Below are positions 13,180 through 25,400 of a stretch of DNA of 64,000 nucleotides, one piece after another; the stretch's first letter is position 1, and every line of letters starts with the position of its first letter. This DNA is from Pempheris klunzingeri. Lineage: Eukaryota > Chordata > Actinopteri > Acropomatiformes > Pempheridae. The notes under the pieces were generated by a model. The model saw only the letters and a list, made by a program, of their open reading frames with translations, ran no database searches and had not been told where the DNA came from. Location: positions 27,126,501 to 27,190,500 of the forward strand of contig NC_092016.1 of NCBI RefSeq assembly GCF_042242105.1. The letters are read 5' to 3'. The position numbers and the translations under genes were made by a program.

Positions 13180-13846
13180 CAAATCTAAATGGCAAATCTA
13201 TCAACTCTCTCATCACACACTTCTACTGGAAAAATAAAAAAGCAAAAATTAAACTAGCTACTCTACAAGAAAGCAAATCACATGGTGGACTAGGCGCACC
13301 AAACCTCCCGTTCTACTTCCCAGCAAATCAAATACAATGCATAGCAAAATGGATTCATCAAACTGAGACCAATATCCCATGGATGGAACAACTATATTCT
13401 CAAAACATCACACCGTCAGATTTAACTTTCCTCAACACAACCGTCAAATAACATCCCTGTTGTAAGAATACTGTAATCTCCTGGTGGCAAGCATCAAGAC
13501 TTGTAACTCTGCACCAACACCTTGTAAATACACTCCTATTTGGCATCACCCACAAAGCCACCTCTTCACTATTACACATGGCACCAAAAGATAGCACACA
13601 CCTTAACCACCTTTTCCACAACAGCCACTTCATAGACTTCTCAGATCTCATACAGAAGCACGGATTTGGGAGGCACCAATGTTTTAGAGAAATAAATAAG
13701 AATATTGTTGCTAAGACACCCAATACAACTTATTTCCACGCACTCTGGGCTCACCATCCGGTTCACTCTTTATGGAATTCAGTATCAGAACAACTCTCCG
13801 CCATCTTGGACTGCAGAATCCGTCCTTCCCCACAGCTCTGCTTGCC
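13180..13846 (+). mobile_element. L1-like LINE fragment, 3' part of the polymerase gene
   Basis: The plus strand reads FYWKNKKAKIKLATLQESKS, HGGLGAPNLPFYFPANQIQC and IAKWIHQTE, the pattern downstream of the reverse transcriptase core in fish L1 elements. It then decays with stops and frameshifts. A tRNA-related repeat follows directly. Confidence 0.75.
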
Positions 13847-14034
13847 GGCTCAGAGGTAGAGTGGGTCATCTCTTAATTGGAAGGTCAGCGGTTCGGTCTC
13901 CAGCTCCTATGAGTCAGCATGCTTGAAGTGTCCTTGGGCAAGACACTGAACCTTCAGTGTGTGAATGAGGATGTAATGCTTTGAGTAGAAGAAATGACTA
14001 GAAAGGTGCTGTACAAATACGGACCATTTACTAG
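13847..14034 (+). repeat. tRNA-related SINE-like repeat
   Basis: The head resembles a tRNA, with a B-box-like GGTTCGGTCTCC. The body has AGTGTCCTTGGGCAAGACAC and the end reads GTACAAATACGGACCATTTA. The same family recurs at 41,527, 54,565 and, reversed, at 60,561. It is widespread in fish genomes. Confidence 0.75.
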
Positions 14035-15374
14035 TATACCAAACAAAGAACAAGAACAGCTTGCTTATTTCTCTAACTGTTCCCAAGAAAACAATTCTTC
14101 TAAAGTGGAAACCCCAAAAAATCAATCAACATTATCCATCGATCTCAGAGTACATACAGTATGGATGGATTTCGTACTGCACTATTGGTTTCATTATCAA
14201 TGAATCAGGTTATTGTCTTGATGGCTTGATGATTTGTTTGTGTTTCCTGCAGTTCAAGGTGACATTCTCAGGTGTGTTGTTTGGTCTGACTGGCAGGACT
14301 AGACACAACTAACACACACACACACACACTCCTCACGGTGACATGCACACACACACTTACGTACACACACACACACACACTAACTCATCTACATAAACAC
14401 ACACATTTCCACACATTCATTCTATTTATTTATTTTCTTCTAATTTTCATTTCACTGTGCCTTATTATCAATCCCTACATCACAAACAAATAAGTGACAG
14501 AATCAAGGAAGGTCAATACTCCCTGGACAAACTCCCTCCAACATGGACTGGAAGTGTTCCAGTGCACGGCTCAGGGTAAGATATCTTGATGAACAATGGA
14601 AAAATAAAAAATAATAATACTAATAATAATAATGTTGCTGGGGGCCAGTTGGGGGACCCTCTTGCTCGCCCCCTGGTCTGGCCTCAGTCCTCATTACTGA
14701 ATGTGGCCTTATGTCAATTATTACACCAGTTGTTCATACTTGATTTAATTATTCAGTACACACATATAATTACTATATTGCTATCACATTGTTGCTGTCG
14801 TTGAAGATGATAACGGTAACGCCACATTGATCATACTCTTTATTGATCTTTTATAACACACCTTCATCTAACCTACTATAATAATATCTACTCTCTATAT
14901 ATACTGCAGCTGCTTTATGTTTTTGTCTACAAGTCTGTCTATTATATTTCTGATTATTCACTGTTTTGTTTTTGTCACGTCATTTCACCAATTAAAAGAA
15001 AAAAAAAGTGGCCATGGAAAAAATGGAACTGTGAGACATAAACTAGACTAACTGCTCCAGTGGATCCTGCACATGCAGTTATCCTGCAGTTTGTGCTGCT
15101 GCTACAGAACATGTTGGCTTGCTATAACAGGACAAGAACAGCTGCATTCCATTTAGTTTTAGGTGTTCTGGTTCTGGTACTGTCCATATTGGGTTTTCCC
15201 TCCAAAGACAAGTCAGACTGTCTGCTGTGATGAACAAGACGTTACTGTTATTTACCAAAGACTGAACTACTGCTACTACATCTTGTTTTGCTGTGGTTAC
15301 TACTGCTGTTGACTAACTAGAACTACATTACTATGTTAGCTTTGAGTTCAGTGCGGAGGTCTCCTGTTTCCTGT
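14035..15374. other. intergenic, no gene recognised
   Basis: AT-rich with CA-rich patches at 14,310-14,400. No gene recognised. Confidence 0.45.
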
Positions 15375-16275
15375 ACAAAGTTCTAACAGACAAAGTCTCC
15401 AAAAGTAGTGCAGGAGGCCTTCAGAGAATCTTCAGCTATCAGGCTCCTCTCCTGTGGAACCTCCTTCCAGTTTGGGTTCGGGGGGCAGACACCCTCTCTA
15501 CATTTAAGAGTAGACTAAAAACCTTCCTTTTTGACAAAGCATATATTTAAGGGCTGGATCAGGCCTTAGACCAGACCCTAGTTATGCTGCTCCAGGCTCA
15601 GACTGCCGGGGGACTCCTATGGTGCACTGAGCTCCTCTATTCTCTCTCCTCCTCTTCCTCTCCATCGTTATGTCTCATGTCAGTCAAATGTCTGCCTCTA
15701 ACTTGCTATCTTCCCCGGAGCGTTTCTGTACTTTCTCATCTCTCAGGTTCCTGTGGATCCTGTGAATCCTGTGGGTCCTGGACCCGGTCCCGCTGATGTG
15801 GTTCTCTGGTTCCTGTGGATCCTGGTCCTGGTTCTGCTGATGTGGTTCTCTGGTTCCTGTGGATCCTGGTCCTGGTTCTGCTGATGTGGTTCCCTGGTTC
15901 CCTGGTTCCTATGGATCCTGGTCCTGGTCCCGCTGATGTGGTTCTCCATCAGCCAATGGATGTGCGTCTGTCCAAGGCTACAGCCTGTCCGTCCTTGGGA
16001 GCTGGATCTCTCCTTCACTGTGGTGCTCCTGGAGGTTTCTCTTTTCCCACTGGGTTTTTTGAGTTTTTCCTTCCCGAAGAAGGAGGGTCATAAAGGGCAG
16101 GTGATGCCTCGGACTGATCCACCGGACTGATCCATTGGCCTCATCGACTGCTGGACTCTTTATTAGATTGTTTGTTCGCTTACACTTGTTTATTTCAGTG
16201 AACTTTGTAAAGCACTGTGAGACACTCTGTTGTGATATTGGGCTATACAAAATAAATTGAATTGAATTGAATTGA
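15375..16275 (+). mobile_element. L2-like LINE 3' end with (AATTG)n tail
   Basis: Starts in the last part of the LINE protein (the TCAGGCTCCTCTCCTGTGGA region shared with 43,080), continues through its 3' untranslated region and ends at GCTATACAAAATAAATTGAA followed by repeated AATTG. It is interrupted by a minisatellite at 15,747-15,955. Confidence 0.85.
15747..15955 (+). repeat. 44-bp minisatellite within LINE 3' end
   Basis: About four and a half copies of a 44-base unit that begins GGTTCCTGTGGATCCTGGTC and ends GATGTGGTTCTCT. The two central copies are identical and the flanking ones are variant. Confidence 0.85.
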
Positions 16276-16289
16276 GACACAACGATATT

Positions 16290-19200
16290 CCTTAAAATAG
16301 AACCTTTATTATATAAAAATGCTTTTGATACAAAAAATGTCACAAGTGTAAATTACACAAAGCATTTTAGCTGAGACAACAGAGAGAGGGTTTTAGGGTA
16401 GTTTTACTGACGCAGTGGTTTGAGACGGGGCCTACAGCCCTTTGTAGAAATGCGCTGCGCTGCTCAGGGAGTTCCCACTTACACACGTAGACACTAGTAC
16501 AGCTATGAAGTCCATCTCCAGACAGTCACCAGACATCAGCTGTAGTGTCACCTGACAGGGCACAGATTGATCAGGCAGCAGCAACAAGCTTACTGCTGGT
16601 TCCAAAGGTTCCCCACCTCCAAAAGTGCTGTTAAACTTTTCTATCAGGAAACTGCAGTGTTGTGTAACTAGGCAAACACAGTAGGCACGATGGCTCACAC
16701 GGACTGTTCCAGAGCACATTCACCTCTGCTTGGTGCTCAGGGCACTGGGGCTCACTGACAGATGGCACACGTCCCTGTCTGACCTCCTGTCTGTCTTTGG
16801 GGACAAACATGGCAGCAAGGCCAGCTGAGAGGAAGCTTGGTGTGTTTTCTGTTATCAAAAACTTGTTCCAGAAGACGAAGTGACAGTGTGCGCCAGGATT
16901 CCCTCTGACCCTAACACCTTTTCCCACCTGCAGAGTGTGACCTACAGTAAGGCTGATTAACACTGCTGGAACTCCACAAGCAGGTGAAAAGCCAAACATT
17001 CTCCTTCAAAAACACTCATTTATTTAATGGAAAATAAGAAAGATTTCTTTTCTTTTCTCCTGTGATAATAGAATGATAATAATAAGTGCTGGATAAACAC
17101 AGTCTGTGTCCACTAAGCAGGCTGAATATACCCTACAGGATGTTCAGCACACGCCACAATGCAAAAATTGGACAGAATAAACTGTTTTGAACATGCTGAT
17201 GAACATGCTGGGGTGGGGATGTTGTGGCGAGGTGGTGCCACAAGGAATTGTGGGACGGCATTATCTCCTTTCCTTTCATAAAGGGTGGTCCAGTGAAACA
17301 CCTTTCTTTAGCATTTGTCATGGCTGCCACTCAGATACTCCAGGCTCATTTCACTGTCAGGAAACCTTCCTCTGCTAAAAAAGATTATTTGAGTGCAGCA
17401 CAGGACTATGCACAGAAGACTTCATAGAAACGTGTCCTGTAGTTGTTTAGAAGGTCAAAGGTGAAGTATTAGTCATGTGATCACGTCAAACCTTTGGGTT
17501 TGGCTTTGCAGGGTGGAGGTTTCTGCAGGATGCTCCCCCACACTGTCCAATTAGCAGCAGCTTTACCTGATGAAGGTCTAGGGACCAAAATATTGTATCT
17601 TTATTAAAGTTTATTGCAAGTTGCAGGACAGTGAGCGGGAGCTCTCTCTTCTCTGGCCTATGGACCTCCGCAGAAAGTGAACATGTGCTCCAGCATATGT
17701 TCACTTTCTTGAAGGGGAAGCATTCAGACTTCACAGCAGGGTTCGCTGGTCTGGTTCACTGTACTGGAGGTGAGCAACTGCACAACTCAAGACCTCAGTA
17801 TGCTTCATAACACTGGACACTGTCTTATCAAGCACTCTCTATACAGTGACTGGCCAGGTGAACGGAGGTGTGAAAGTAGGCAGAGTCATCGTGTCGAGAC
17901 GACAAAATCACACAAAAGACACAGAGTTCTTAGAGTTCTTTGATGGAGGAAGAGTCATGTGAAGCATACTGAGACCTTCAGCTGATTTCGGGACCAGCTC
18001 TAAAATGTCTCAGCGGGAACTCTGTCAGCCTTTCACTTCCTGTTTCCAAAAAGGCTCCTTCAAACCAAACATAGTGACCAACACAGAAACATACATAATG
18101 ATCTACACACAAACAGAAATACAAATAACAAGAATTGCTATAAGAATAATTTGTTATTAAGTGTAAAATAGCTTCACGATCTATTGTCAGTATGATAATG
18201 GTAATTTGGGCTTTCTGTGTAATTTGAAGTCATGGTAACTGATATAGTATGTACACAATAGCAGCAAACATACTTTTGGTAAATGGGACGATGAGGACAA
18301 AGTATATGTGATAGAAGAGTTTCAGATTCACAATGAAAAGCATTCACTTCTCACAGCTCGGTCACTGGCTTCATCACACATCTGTACAATAGCTTTATAT
18401 GTTGATAGTCATTTGGTATGTTGTTGTCACATGGTGATTTCATGGGATAAAGAAGGGACTGTTGGCTGACTTGTCTTTGTCTCTGCTGATTGGGGAAAGC
18501 TGGACTGCTTCCAAAGGCCCCACACTCAGCTACAAAGAATTCCCAATTTGAAATGTGAGGGACACAATAACAATGTACAAAAGATTTCACACTTTGATCT
18601 TGGCCTTATTCCATCAATCCACTCATTCGTTCATACTTCTACATCTTCATTCAGTCATCTTTGAAAGTTGATCTAATTCCACTCCAGCCAATCATCCATC
18701 CATCATTCACTCACGCATACATCCACTCGTTTATCTGTGTTTGGTTTTTCTGTGGAGCGGTGGATCAGCCAGCATGAATAAAATCCTCTCTAATTTATTT
18801 TTGTTCATATCATTTTAACACTATATACAGTCCTGCCGCTGGTCTGCCAACAAGGACGCTGTGAGGAAGGAGAAGACAGATGGTGTGAAGCTCAGGTGGT
18901 CAGAGCGGTGGTCCATGCCTTGGCTTCAGTCTTAATGCATCATCTGTGGCACTGGTCTCAAGGTTTTCACACAACATCAGCGCCCACTGGTAACTCTCTA
19001 AGTTAGTGAGTTCATTGCACACATGGAGTTCAGGGGAAGGCAGGAGCAGCGTAAGGTGAGCATTCAGGCTCACATTTGGACAGACAGAATTTGAAGTTTT
19101 GTGATAAAGAAGTGGCCCAGCAAAGGAAGTTTTCTTCTTTGGATGGAATGAAAATGAAAGAGGGAGCTGCTGGCTGTATTCACTCATCATCTCCTTTTTG

Positions 19201-19530
19201 TGCTCCACAGCAAGGTAGGGGGAGCCTAAAACCTTCAACTCACCAGGAGTGAGCGAGTGTTAGAGCAGGACACGTGGAAGACAAAGAACTGATCAGATGA
19301 CGGTCACCCTGAGAGCTCCAGGATGACTGGAATGATGAAATGACAAACGTGGGACGTAGGGAACTTGAGCAAGGCACATGGGCCTGACCAGCTGATCTAG
19401 AGCAGCACGTGTGAGCCAGTCGGGGCTGGAAGTTGGGGTGTGAGTTCTCTCCCTGGTGAAGTGAGCCAGGTCTTGTTGCGAGTGGACTTCATCCCTTCCT
19501 TCCTCACAGGGCTCCTGGGCTGTTGGAGGG
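16290..19530 (-). other. region downstream of lrp5 stop, probable 3' UTR
   Basis: No second gene is evident between the stop and the L2-like LINE end at 16,275. Candidate poly(A) signals on the minus strand (AATAAA) lie at 18,794-18,799, 17,600-17,615 (two), 17,019-17,024 and 16,305-16,310. The last sits in an AT-rich context typical of transcript ends (ATATAATAAAGG). Short open frames here have no recognisable similarity. Where the transcript ends cannot be decided from sequence alone. A repeat-like stretch is visible near 17,560-17,700. Confidence 0.4.
16305..16310 (-). terminator. candidate distal poly(A) signal of lrp5
   Basis: TTTATT on the plus strand is AATAAA on the minus strand, preceded by an AT-rich stretch. 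It is the last such hexamer before the L2-like LINE tail that ends the unique sequence. Nearer hexamers, for example at 18,794-18,799, are alternatives. Confidence 0.3.
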
Positions 19531-19846
19531 TCACGAGGAGTCGGTGCAGGGCGAGGGAGGGGGTGGGCACAGGTGGAAGTACGAGCGCTCGGTGGAAGGG
19601 GACGGGGGGCAGCTCTCCTCTGCTGACAGGTACTGGGAGCGGGGGGTGGGGGGTGGAGGGTAAGGGTCCGAGTCTGAGTTAAGGTCCATGTAGTACTTGT
19701 TGTGTTTGCCGTGGCTCGCGGCCTTCCAGCGGCCCGCTGACGACACCGGCCCAGCAGGCGGATGGTGGGGGGTGTAGTCGCTGTCACAGACGTCAGTGCT
19801 GCAGGGAGTAGTGGGTGGGGCAGCACCACGGACTGGGTGGTAGGGT
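19531..19846 (-). CDS. lrp5: lrp5 exon 23, last coding exon (PPPSP motifs B-E)
   Basis: 316 nt coding, residues 1307-1411 and a TGA stop. Contains [15 protein letters not shown] (motif B), [18 protein letters not shown] (motif C), [14 protein letters not shown] (motif D) and [11 protein letters not shown] at the end (motif E), which bind Axin once phosphorylated. Between B and C it has about 18 more residues than human, a stretch rich in His, Pro, Ala and Gly ([14 protein letters not shown]). Acceptor ctcctgctcag. Confidence 0.97.
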
Positions 19847-22377
19847 CTGAGCAGGAGAAGACACAGAACTATGTTAAATCAGGGTCCAGGTTCATCATCA
19901 TATCATATTTCATCTACATCAGTGTGGCTTTAGAGCCAATCACAGAACCCCCCCAGCTGTTCCACTAGTATTTAACCATGTGACTGTTGTAGACAGCAGG
20001 AAACATCTGGTTCTTTTATTAACTGTGTACTTGCTTTTTATGCTGTTGCTGCTTGTGTCTGGCAAGACAAAGATACAAAGACAAATTGTGACCCTGATGG
20101 ACAAAAAACCTCTCTTTCTATTCTCCATCCATTATCTATACTGTTTGTCCGCCAGGGTCGTGGGGGGGCTGGAGCCAATCCCAGCTGACTTTGGTGGGGT
20201 ACGAGCGGCAGGGTACACCCTGGACCGATTGCCTGTCAATCACAGGGCCAGCACACAGACAGACAACCACTCACACACACACTCACGGGCAATTTAGAGT
20301 CACCAGTTAACCTGCATGTCATGTGACTGCAGAAGTATGACAGCTAGAACCCACCCATTACCCAACGGTCTGCACAACAAGCATGAGGCGCTATGGATTT
20401 AAAGTCAGCTGATCTTCTATATTTGTTCTTCTTATCAAATCAACCAAATCAAACCATGTTCAGACTTAAACGAACACTGAATGTGTGTGCAGCAAAGCCT
20501 GATATATCGTCTTCCGTTGGTGTCCAGAGCCACGGTGTTGCATGACATGTTCCTTCATCGCCATGAACACACACACTGTAGTTTATTTTGACTCACACAC
20601 ACATACACACACACCATCCTGCTGCTCCAAATACTCACTAGATCACCACATGTGGATTCATCTGCCACTCAAAATAGTCCCTTACAATTTCTCCCATTTG
20701 TTTGATAAAGACTACAGTGTGCAGCTGTTTGAGGACATTACTTTTAAAACTTTCTAAAAGTGAAACTATTTTTGTGAGGTGTTTTTAAAGATGAACATGT
20801 TCAGTATGAACTAAAGGACTTGGAGCTAAGAGCCACACAGAGGAAGTCAGACAGTGTTGAGAGACAAACTATATACTATATAATATGTGATGCTGCTCAT
20901 GTGGGGATTCTTGAATCCTTAACCAACGCTGTTGGTTTTGGTCTTCTCCTGGGAACTGTAGACAATAAGAAAATATAGCAGACCATTCTTATCTTCTAAT
21001 TATCGATAATGTACCATACTTATATCTTTGTACTGCTATTTCAACTAAGTTCTGGTGTCTTTGCTGCACTTTGCTGCTGAATACCAGCGAGGAGAGGCTG
21101 CTTGGCCAAGAAATGTCAGTTTCTTTTAGTGAATCTGCTGTAGTCATGTGCAGCCATTCTATCCTAATCATCTGAATAAGATCTCAGTCTTCAACAACTG
21201 CTTATACAGATATTTTAATAACCTTAATGCTATCATTAAGGTTCTTAAAATCATCTTATTCCACAGTGTTGTTTGACAGAGGGGAGACACACAAAGGAAC
21301 CCAGCTGGAGTCAAACCAGCAATGGCTGTGGTTGACCATGTGGTCACATGGCATACGTTATAAGCACTCCAAGGCTGTTTTGATGGCTGCACCACTCCAT
21401 TAAATAAAAATACGCTTCATGTTTGTGCACTGGGCGGCATGGAGTTGTGGTGTACAGTGCTGTCGCCTCACAGTGAGAGGGTTCCAGGTACTCAAGCTCC
21501 ATCCCTCAGTCCAGAGACAGACATGCAGGTTATGTGGTGACTCTAAAAGGCCAGTAGGTGTGAATCTGAGTGTGAATGGTTGTCTGTAGGTAATTGTCAG
21601 TCCTGTGACCGGCTGGCAACGTGTGCCCCATGCCACCTGGAATTGGCTCCAGCCACCCCCACAGCTCCTCCAAGGGTAAGAGTATAGATAATGGGCTTCA
21701 TTGGACGGATTCATGTTTGTGCATCATTTTTGCCATATTTCCACAAAAGTCAGCCGCACATTTTTGGATCTTTGAAAAATGTAGAATCTCCACCAAAATG
21801 TAAAGCTGCCTGAAATAAAGCAAAGTTGGACTGAAAAGCCTGAGTTTACACTGAGTGACCCAGCAGCGTGGAATAAGAGGTTAATAAAAGCAGGGGGAAT
21901 AAAAGCCAATGATGTCGCTTACCGTTTACTTGTGAGATGAATATGGTGTATGTGAGACACGCATTATTTATTTTATTTATTATTATTAATATTATTATTG
22001 TAAGACTCTGGACTCACCTGGTGCAGTAATTTACCTCTGTGTAATAATTTGTAATAATAATTTTTAATACATCATTTTTTATACATACTTTATATATTTA
22101 TATTTTACTTTGTGTTTGAAGTTTATTCTTATTCTTTTGGAGCTGTGTGTAACAAAAAGCAATTTCCCCCTGGGGATTATTAAAGTAATTCTGATTCTGA
22201 TTCTGATTCTGATTGAGTGGTCTTACCTGTATGATCTGGTGGTGGAGGGACTATTGGAGGAGTAGAAGATCTCTGTGTTGTAGAGAGAGCGGTCAGTAGC
22301 CGGGGACGGAGGAGGGTTCAGGATCTACAAGTAGAAAATGTCTGTGTGTAATTCGACGGTGAAGAAGAAATGGCAAA

Positions 22378-22411
<34 letters not shown>

Positions 22412-25400
22412 ACCTGAGGGTAGAAGGCCCCCTTAGTAGATGATGAACTGCTGGATGAGGCTCCAGTCACATGGTTCCTGTCATAGAGAGGAGCCCCACT
22501 GCTGCTGCTGCCCATCAGGCTGACTGAACTCATCATAGACTTCCCACAGGAAATGCCTGCACACAGCATCATACGTTTTACAAATCCTACTTCCACATGG
22601 CTGATGTAGCACCACTGCTTCAGCATGTCTCATCTTACCTTGGAAGGTGCCATGCTGCGAGCTGCTGGGGGCAATGAAATTGAGGGGTACATGGGGCGTA
22701 CCACTGATGTACTCATGTGGAAAGGTCCCACTAGGGCCCTTGTAGCGTCGACACACCACACGCTGGCAGACAAAATAAGCTCCCCCAATCACAAAGACAA
22801 GCAGGATGATGGCAATGACTGGACCGATGGTGTTAGGCCCAGTGTTAGGGATGCCACTGGAGGGAGGAGACACATACTCTACACGTGGAAAAGACGTAAG
22901 AAAGGAAAAGAGGAGTCAGGGACATGTTAAGGAAAGTAAAGGGAAAAGTACATAACCAGGAAAAGTACAAGGGTATTTCCAGTTCATACCACAGGCAAGC
23001 TCATCTGATCCGTCAGGACAGTCAGAGTAATTGTCACACTGTTGTTTCTTAGTGATGCACTGGTTATTACCACAGCGGAACTGGTTAGGAGTGCAGATGG
23101 CTGGAGGAGAAACAGAGTGTTAAATGAAGAGATGGAGATCAGTGTCTTGCTAAAGGTCCTCTATGGCAACGGTGGGATTTAGCTTTTAGTGTCAAAAGTA
23201 AAAGTTTTATTAGATTCTTTTCACTGATGATAACTGGTATCTTAATCCTGTGCCCTATTTTTACATTTCTGTGTTCGAAACCACACTCCAGGAGCTGCTG
23301 GTCCGTCCCTGCCTTGCTCGGTTAGTCTCTTTGTGTTATTGTGTCACTGATGTTTTTAAGGGTTAGTTCGGATCTAATACAGACCTTGTAACACACAGTT
23401 CCACAAACACACCAACTGATTGAGGCATCGGTATACCAGCAACTCTGAGTCATCTATGGAGGTGGAGTGGGATTTCTTCTGTTTTGGTTCATGCATTTGT
23501 TTATCAACTCTCTGATTAACATAAACATATCAGTACAATTTCATGATGTTGAATTTCAGATGAATCTATACAGAGAAAACACCCACTGTTGCTACTTGTA
23601 ATAATGGACACGTCAGCCAGTGGCAGCTTTGGTCCACAATAATCCATTTACTACTTTGTCTTAGGAATACTGAGCTAATTAAAAACTCCTGTCACAGAAC
23701 TGCTCGGTGGGTAGTGTAGCTGCTAAAAGCTGCACGTCAACTAAACTAATGCTAAGCTAAGTGTTTAGTCTGTAAGTTAGTTTAAACCTACTTTCACAGT
23801 CCTCCTCATCAGATTGATCAGCGCAGTCGGGTTGACCATTGCAGCGCCTCTGGGCATCAATGCAGCCTCCTCTGTCACACTGGAACTGGAAGGATGAGCA
23901 AACAGGGCAGTTCTCCTCATCGCTACTGTCATCACATTCAGGGAAGCCGTCACAGCGCCAGGCCATAGGAATACAGTCGATATCGCCCGTGGAGCAGGTG
24001 AACTGCTCTGTGGAGCAGGTGGGAGGCTCTGAGAGACAGAGAGAGGGGAGGCAACACATGTTGACAGTGTGGAGGAGGGGAGGAAAAGGAGACAAAGAAG
24101 CAGTGAGACATGGAGCATTGAATGTAGATGAAAGGAGTGACCACTGGATTGCAGGCAGCCACGGAGATCAGAGTTGTTAATGCATGGCATACAACCTGAT
24201 TCTATGTTGTCTGTCTTATTAGTGCCTGTAGTCAATGATAAGGCCCATCAATTGTCCAGCATAGAAAATTACAGACCAATTGTCCTGGCTAGAGGACTTT
24301 CTTAAGCATTAGATCAAATCCCCTCGACAGGCTTCAAGAACACATAACAACCACAGACAATACATTTGAGCCTTGAGCCTTGTGTGTGTGAGTCCAGCCA
24401 GAATGAAGTTCGCCTGGTGAAATTTACTTGCGTTTTGTGGCCAAAGGCAGGTGTGAGTGGGATTTTAAATATGAATTGCAGAGCTAGCATGGCTAGCACA
24501 CTAACAACAGCAATCCACAAAGTTGTTTACAAAATATTGTTTTATCATTGACATTTTACTGTCAGTGACCTCTGCCACTGTCCTCATGCCTACTACAGCC
24601 AAATGGCATCTTCTTCTCTGCTGTTTGTATTATTTCACCATCAAACAAACATCAGAGGTCAATGCCACCCCCTCCCTTAAACTAGCTGGATATTGCAGTG
24701 CCAAAGGTCCATCAGGTTGAATTGTGTGAAGAGCAGAAGGAAGTGAATTTCAGTGTGACTGGGTGTGGTTTGTTGTTCACCTCCACAGTGCAGCAGGTCC
24801 TGCAGTAACACCAGGTGCATGGGACAGGAGCAGCGAGGTGTGCCGTCACCCTTAGCAATGCAGATGTGAGAACAGCCCCCATTGTCACGGGAACAAGGGT
24901 GGGATGCTGGAGACAAGGAAAACAGTCAATAATAAAAAGGCACACAAAAACCCCCCACCTCAACAAAGCCCTGTTAATACAGTCTGCTGCAATGAACTTC
25001 TCAGTCTGGCAGTGATTATGCTGAAAACCAGAGTGTAATTCTAATTGTTTATACTCCTTATGAATGTTACCAAAATGAGGATGAATATCTTGACAAGCTT
25101 GCTTTTATAAGTACTATTATTAAAGAAAGTACTTATACATGCATATTTGTTGTGGGTGATACGAACGAGCTAGTAACTTTCTGTTTGGTCAGCATTTGAT
25201 ACAATTTTGTCAAGATAGCAAGTTGGTTCTTCCCAGAAAAGTGCTGCTGCCAGGAGATATCTATACATATACCAGTGAAGCATGGCATATAACATCTTGG
25301 CTGGATCATTGTATCTGTACAACCGATGCTCATGATTGCATAGAGAAAGTTGAGATCTTGTATGGTCTGACTAACAGATCACACACCTGGATGAGAGTCT

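Larger units (their letters stand above)
19847..22226 (-). other. lrp5 intron 22
   Basis: 2,380 nt. Apart from the two interspersed repeats it holds a LINE-type 3' tail at about 22,160-22,215 (TTTCCCCCTGGGGATTATTA followed by a TCTGAT run). Nothing else recognised. Confidence 0.6.

Noticed and set aside
16432..16999. Two overlapping minus-strand open frames (95 and 122 residues) as a possible separate gene
   Set aside because: Neither resembles a known family. Overlap in different frames and position just before candidate poly(A) signals fit untranslated sequence better.
19293..19829. 178-residue open frame on the minus strand
   Set aside because: It is the last lrp5 exon and downstream sequence read in the wrong frame. 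The correct frame gives the PPPSP motifs and stops at 19,531.
22871..22880. Alternative acceptor two bases downstream for exon 20 (…tagag before TATG)
   Set aside because: It would shift the reading frame ahead of the transmembrane segment. The upstream AG keeps frame and gives the conserved glutamate after the third LDLR-A repeat.
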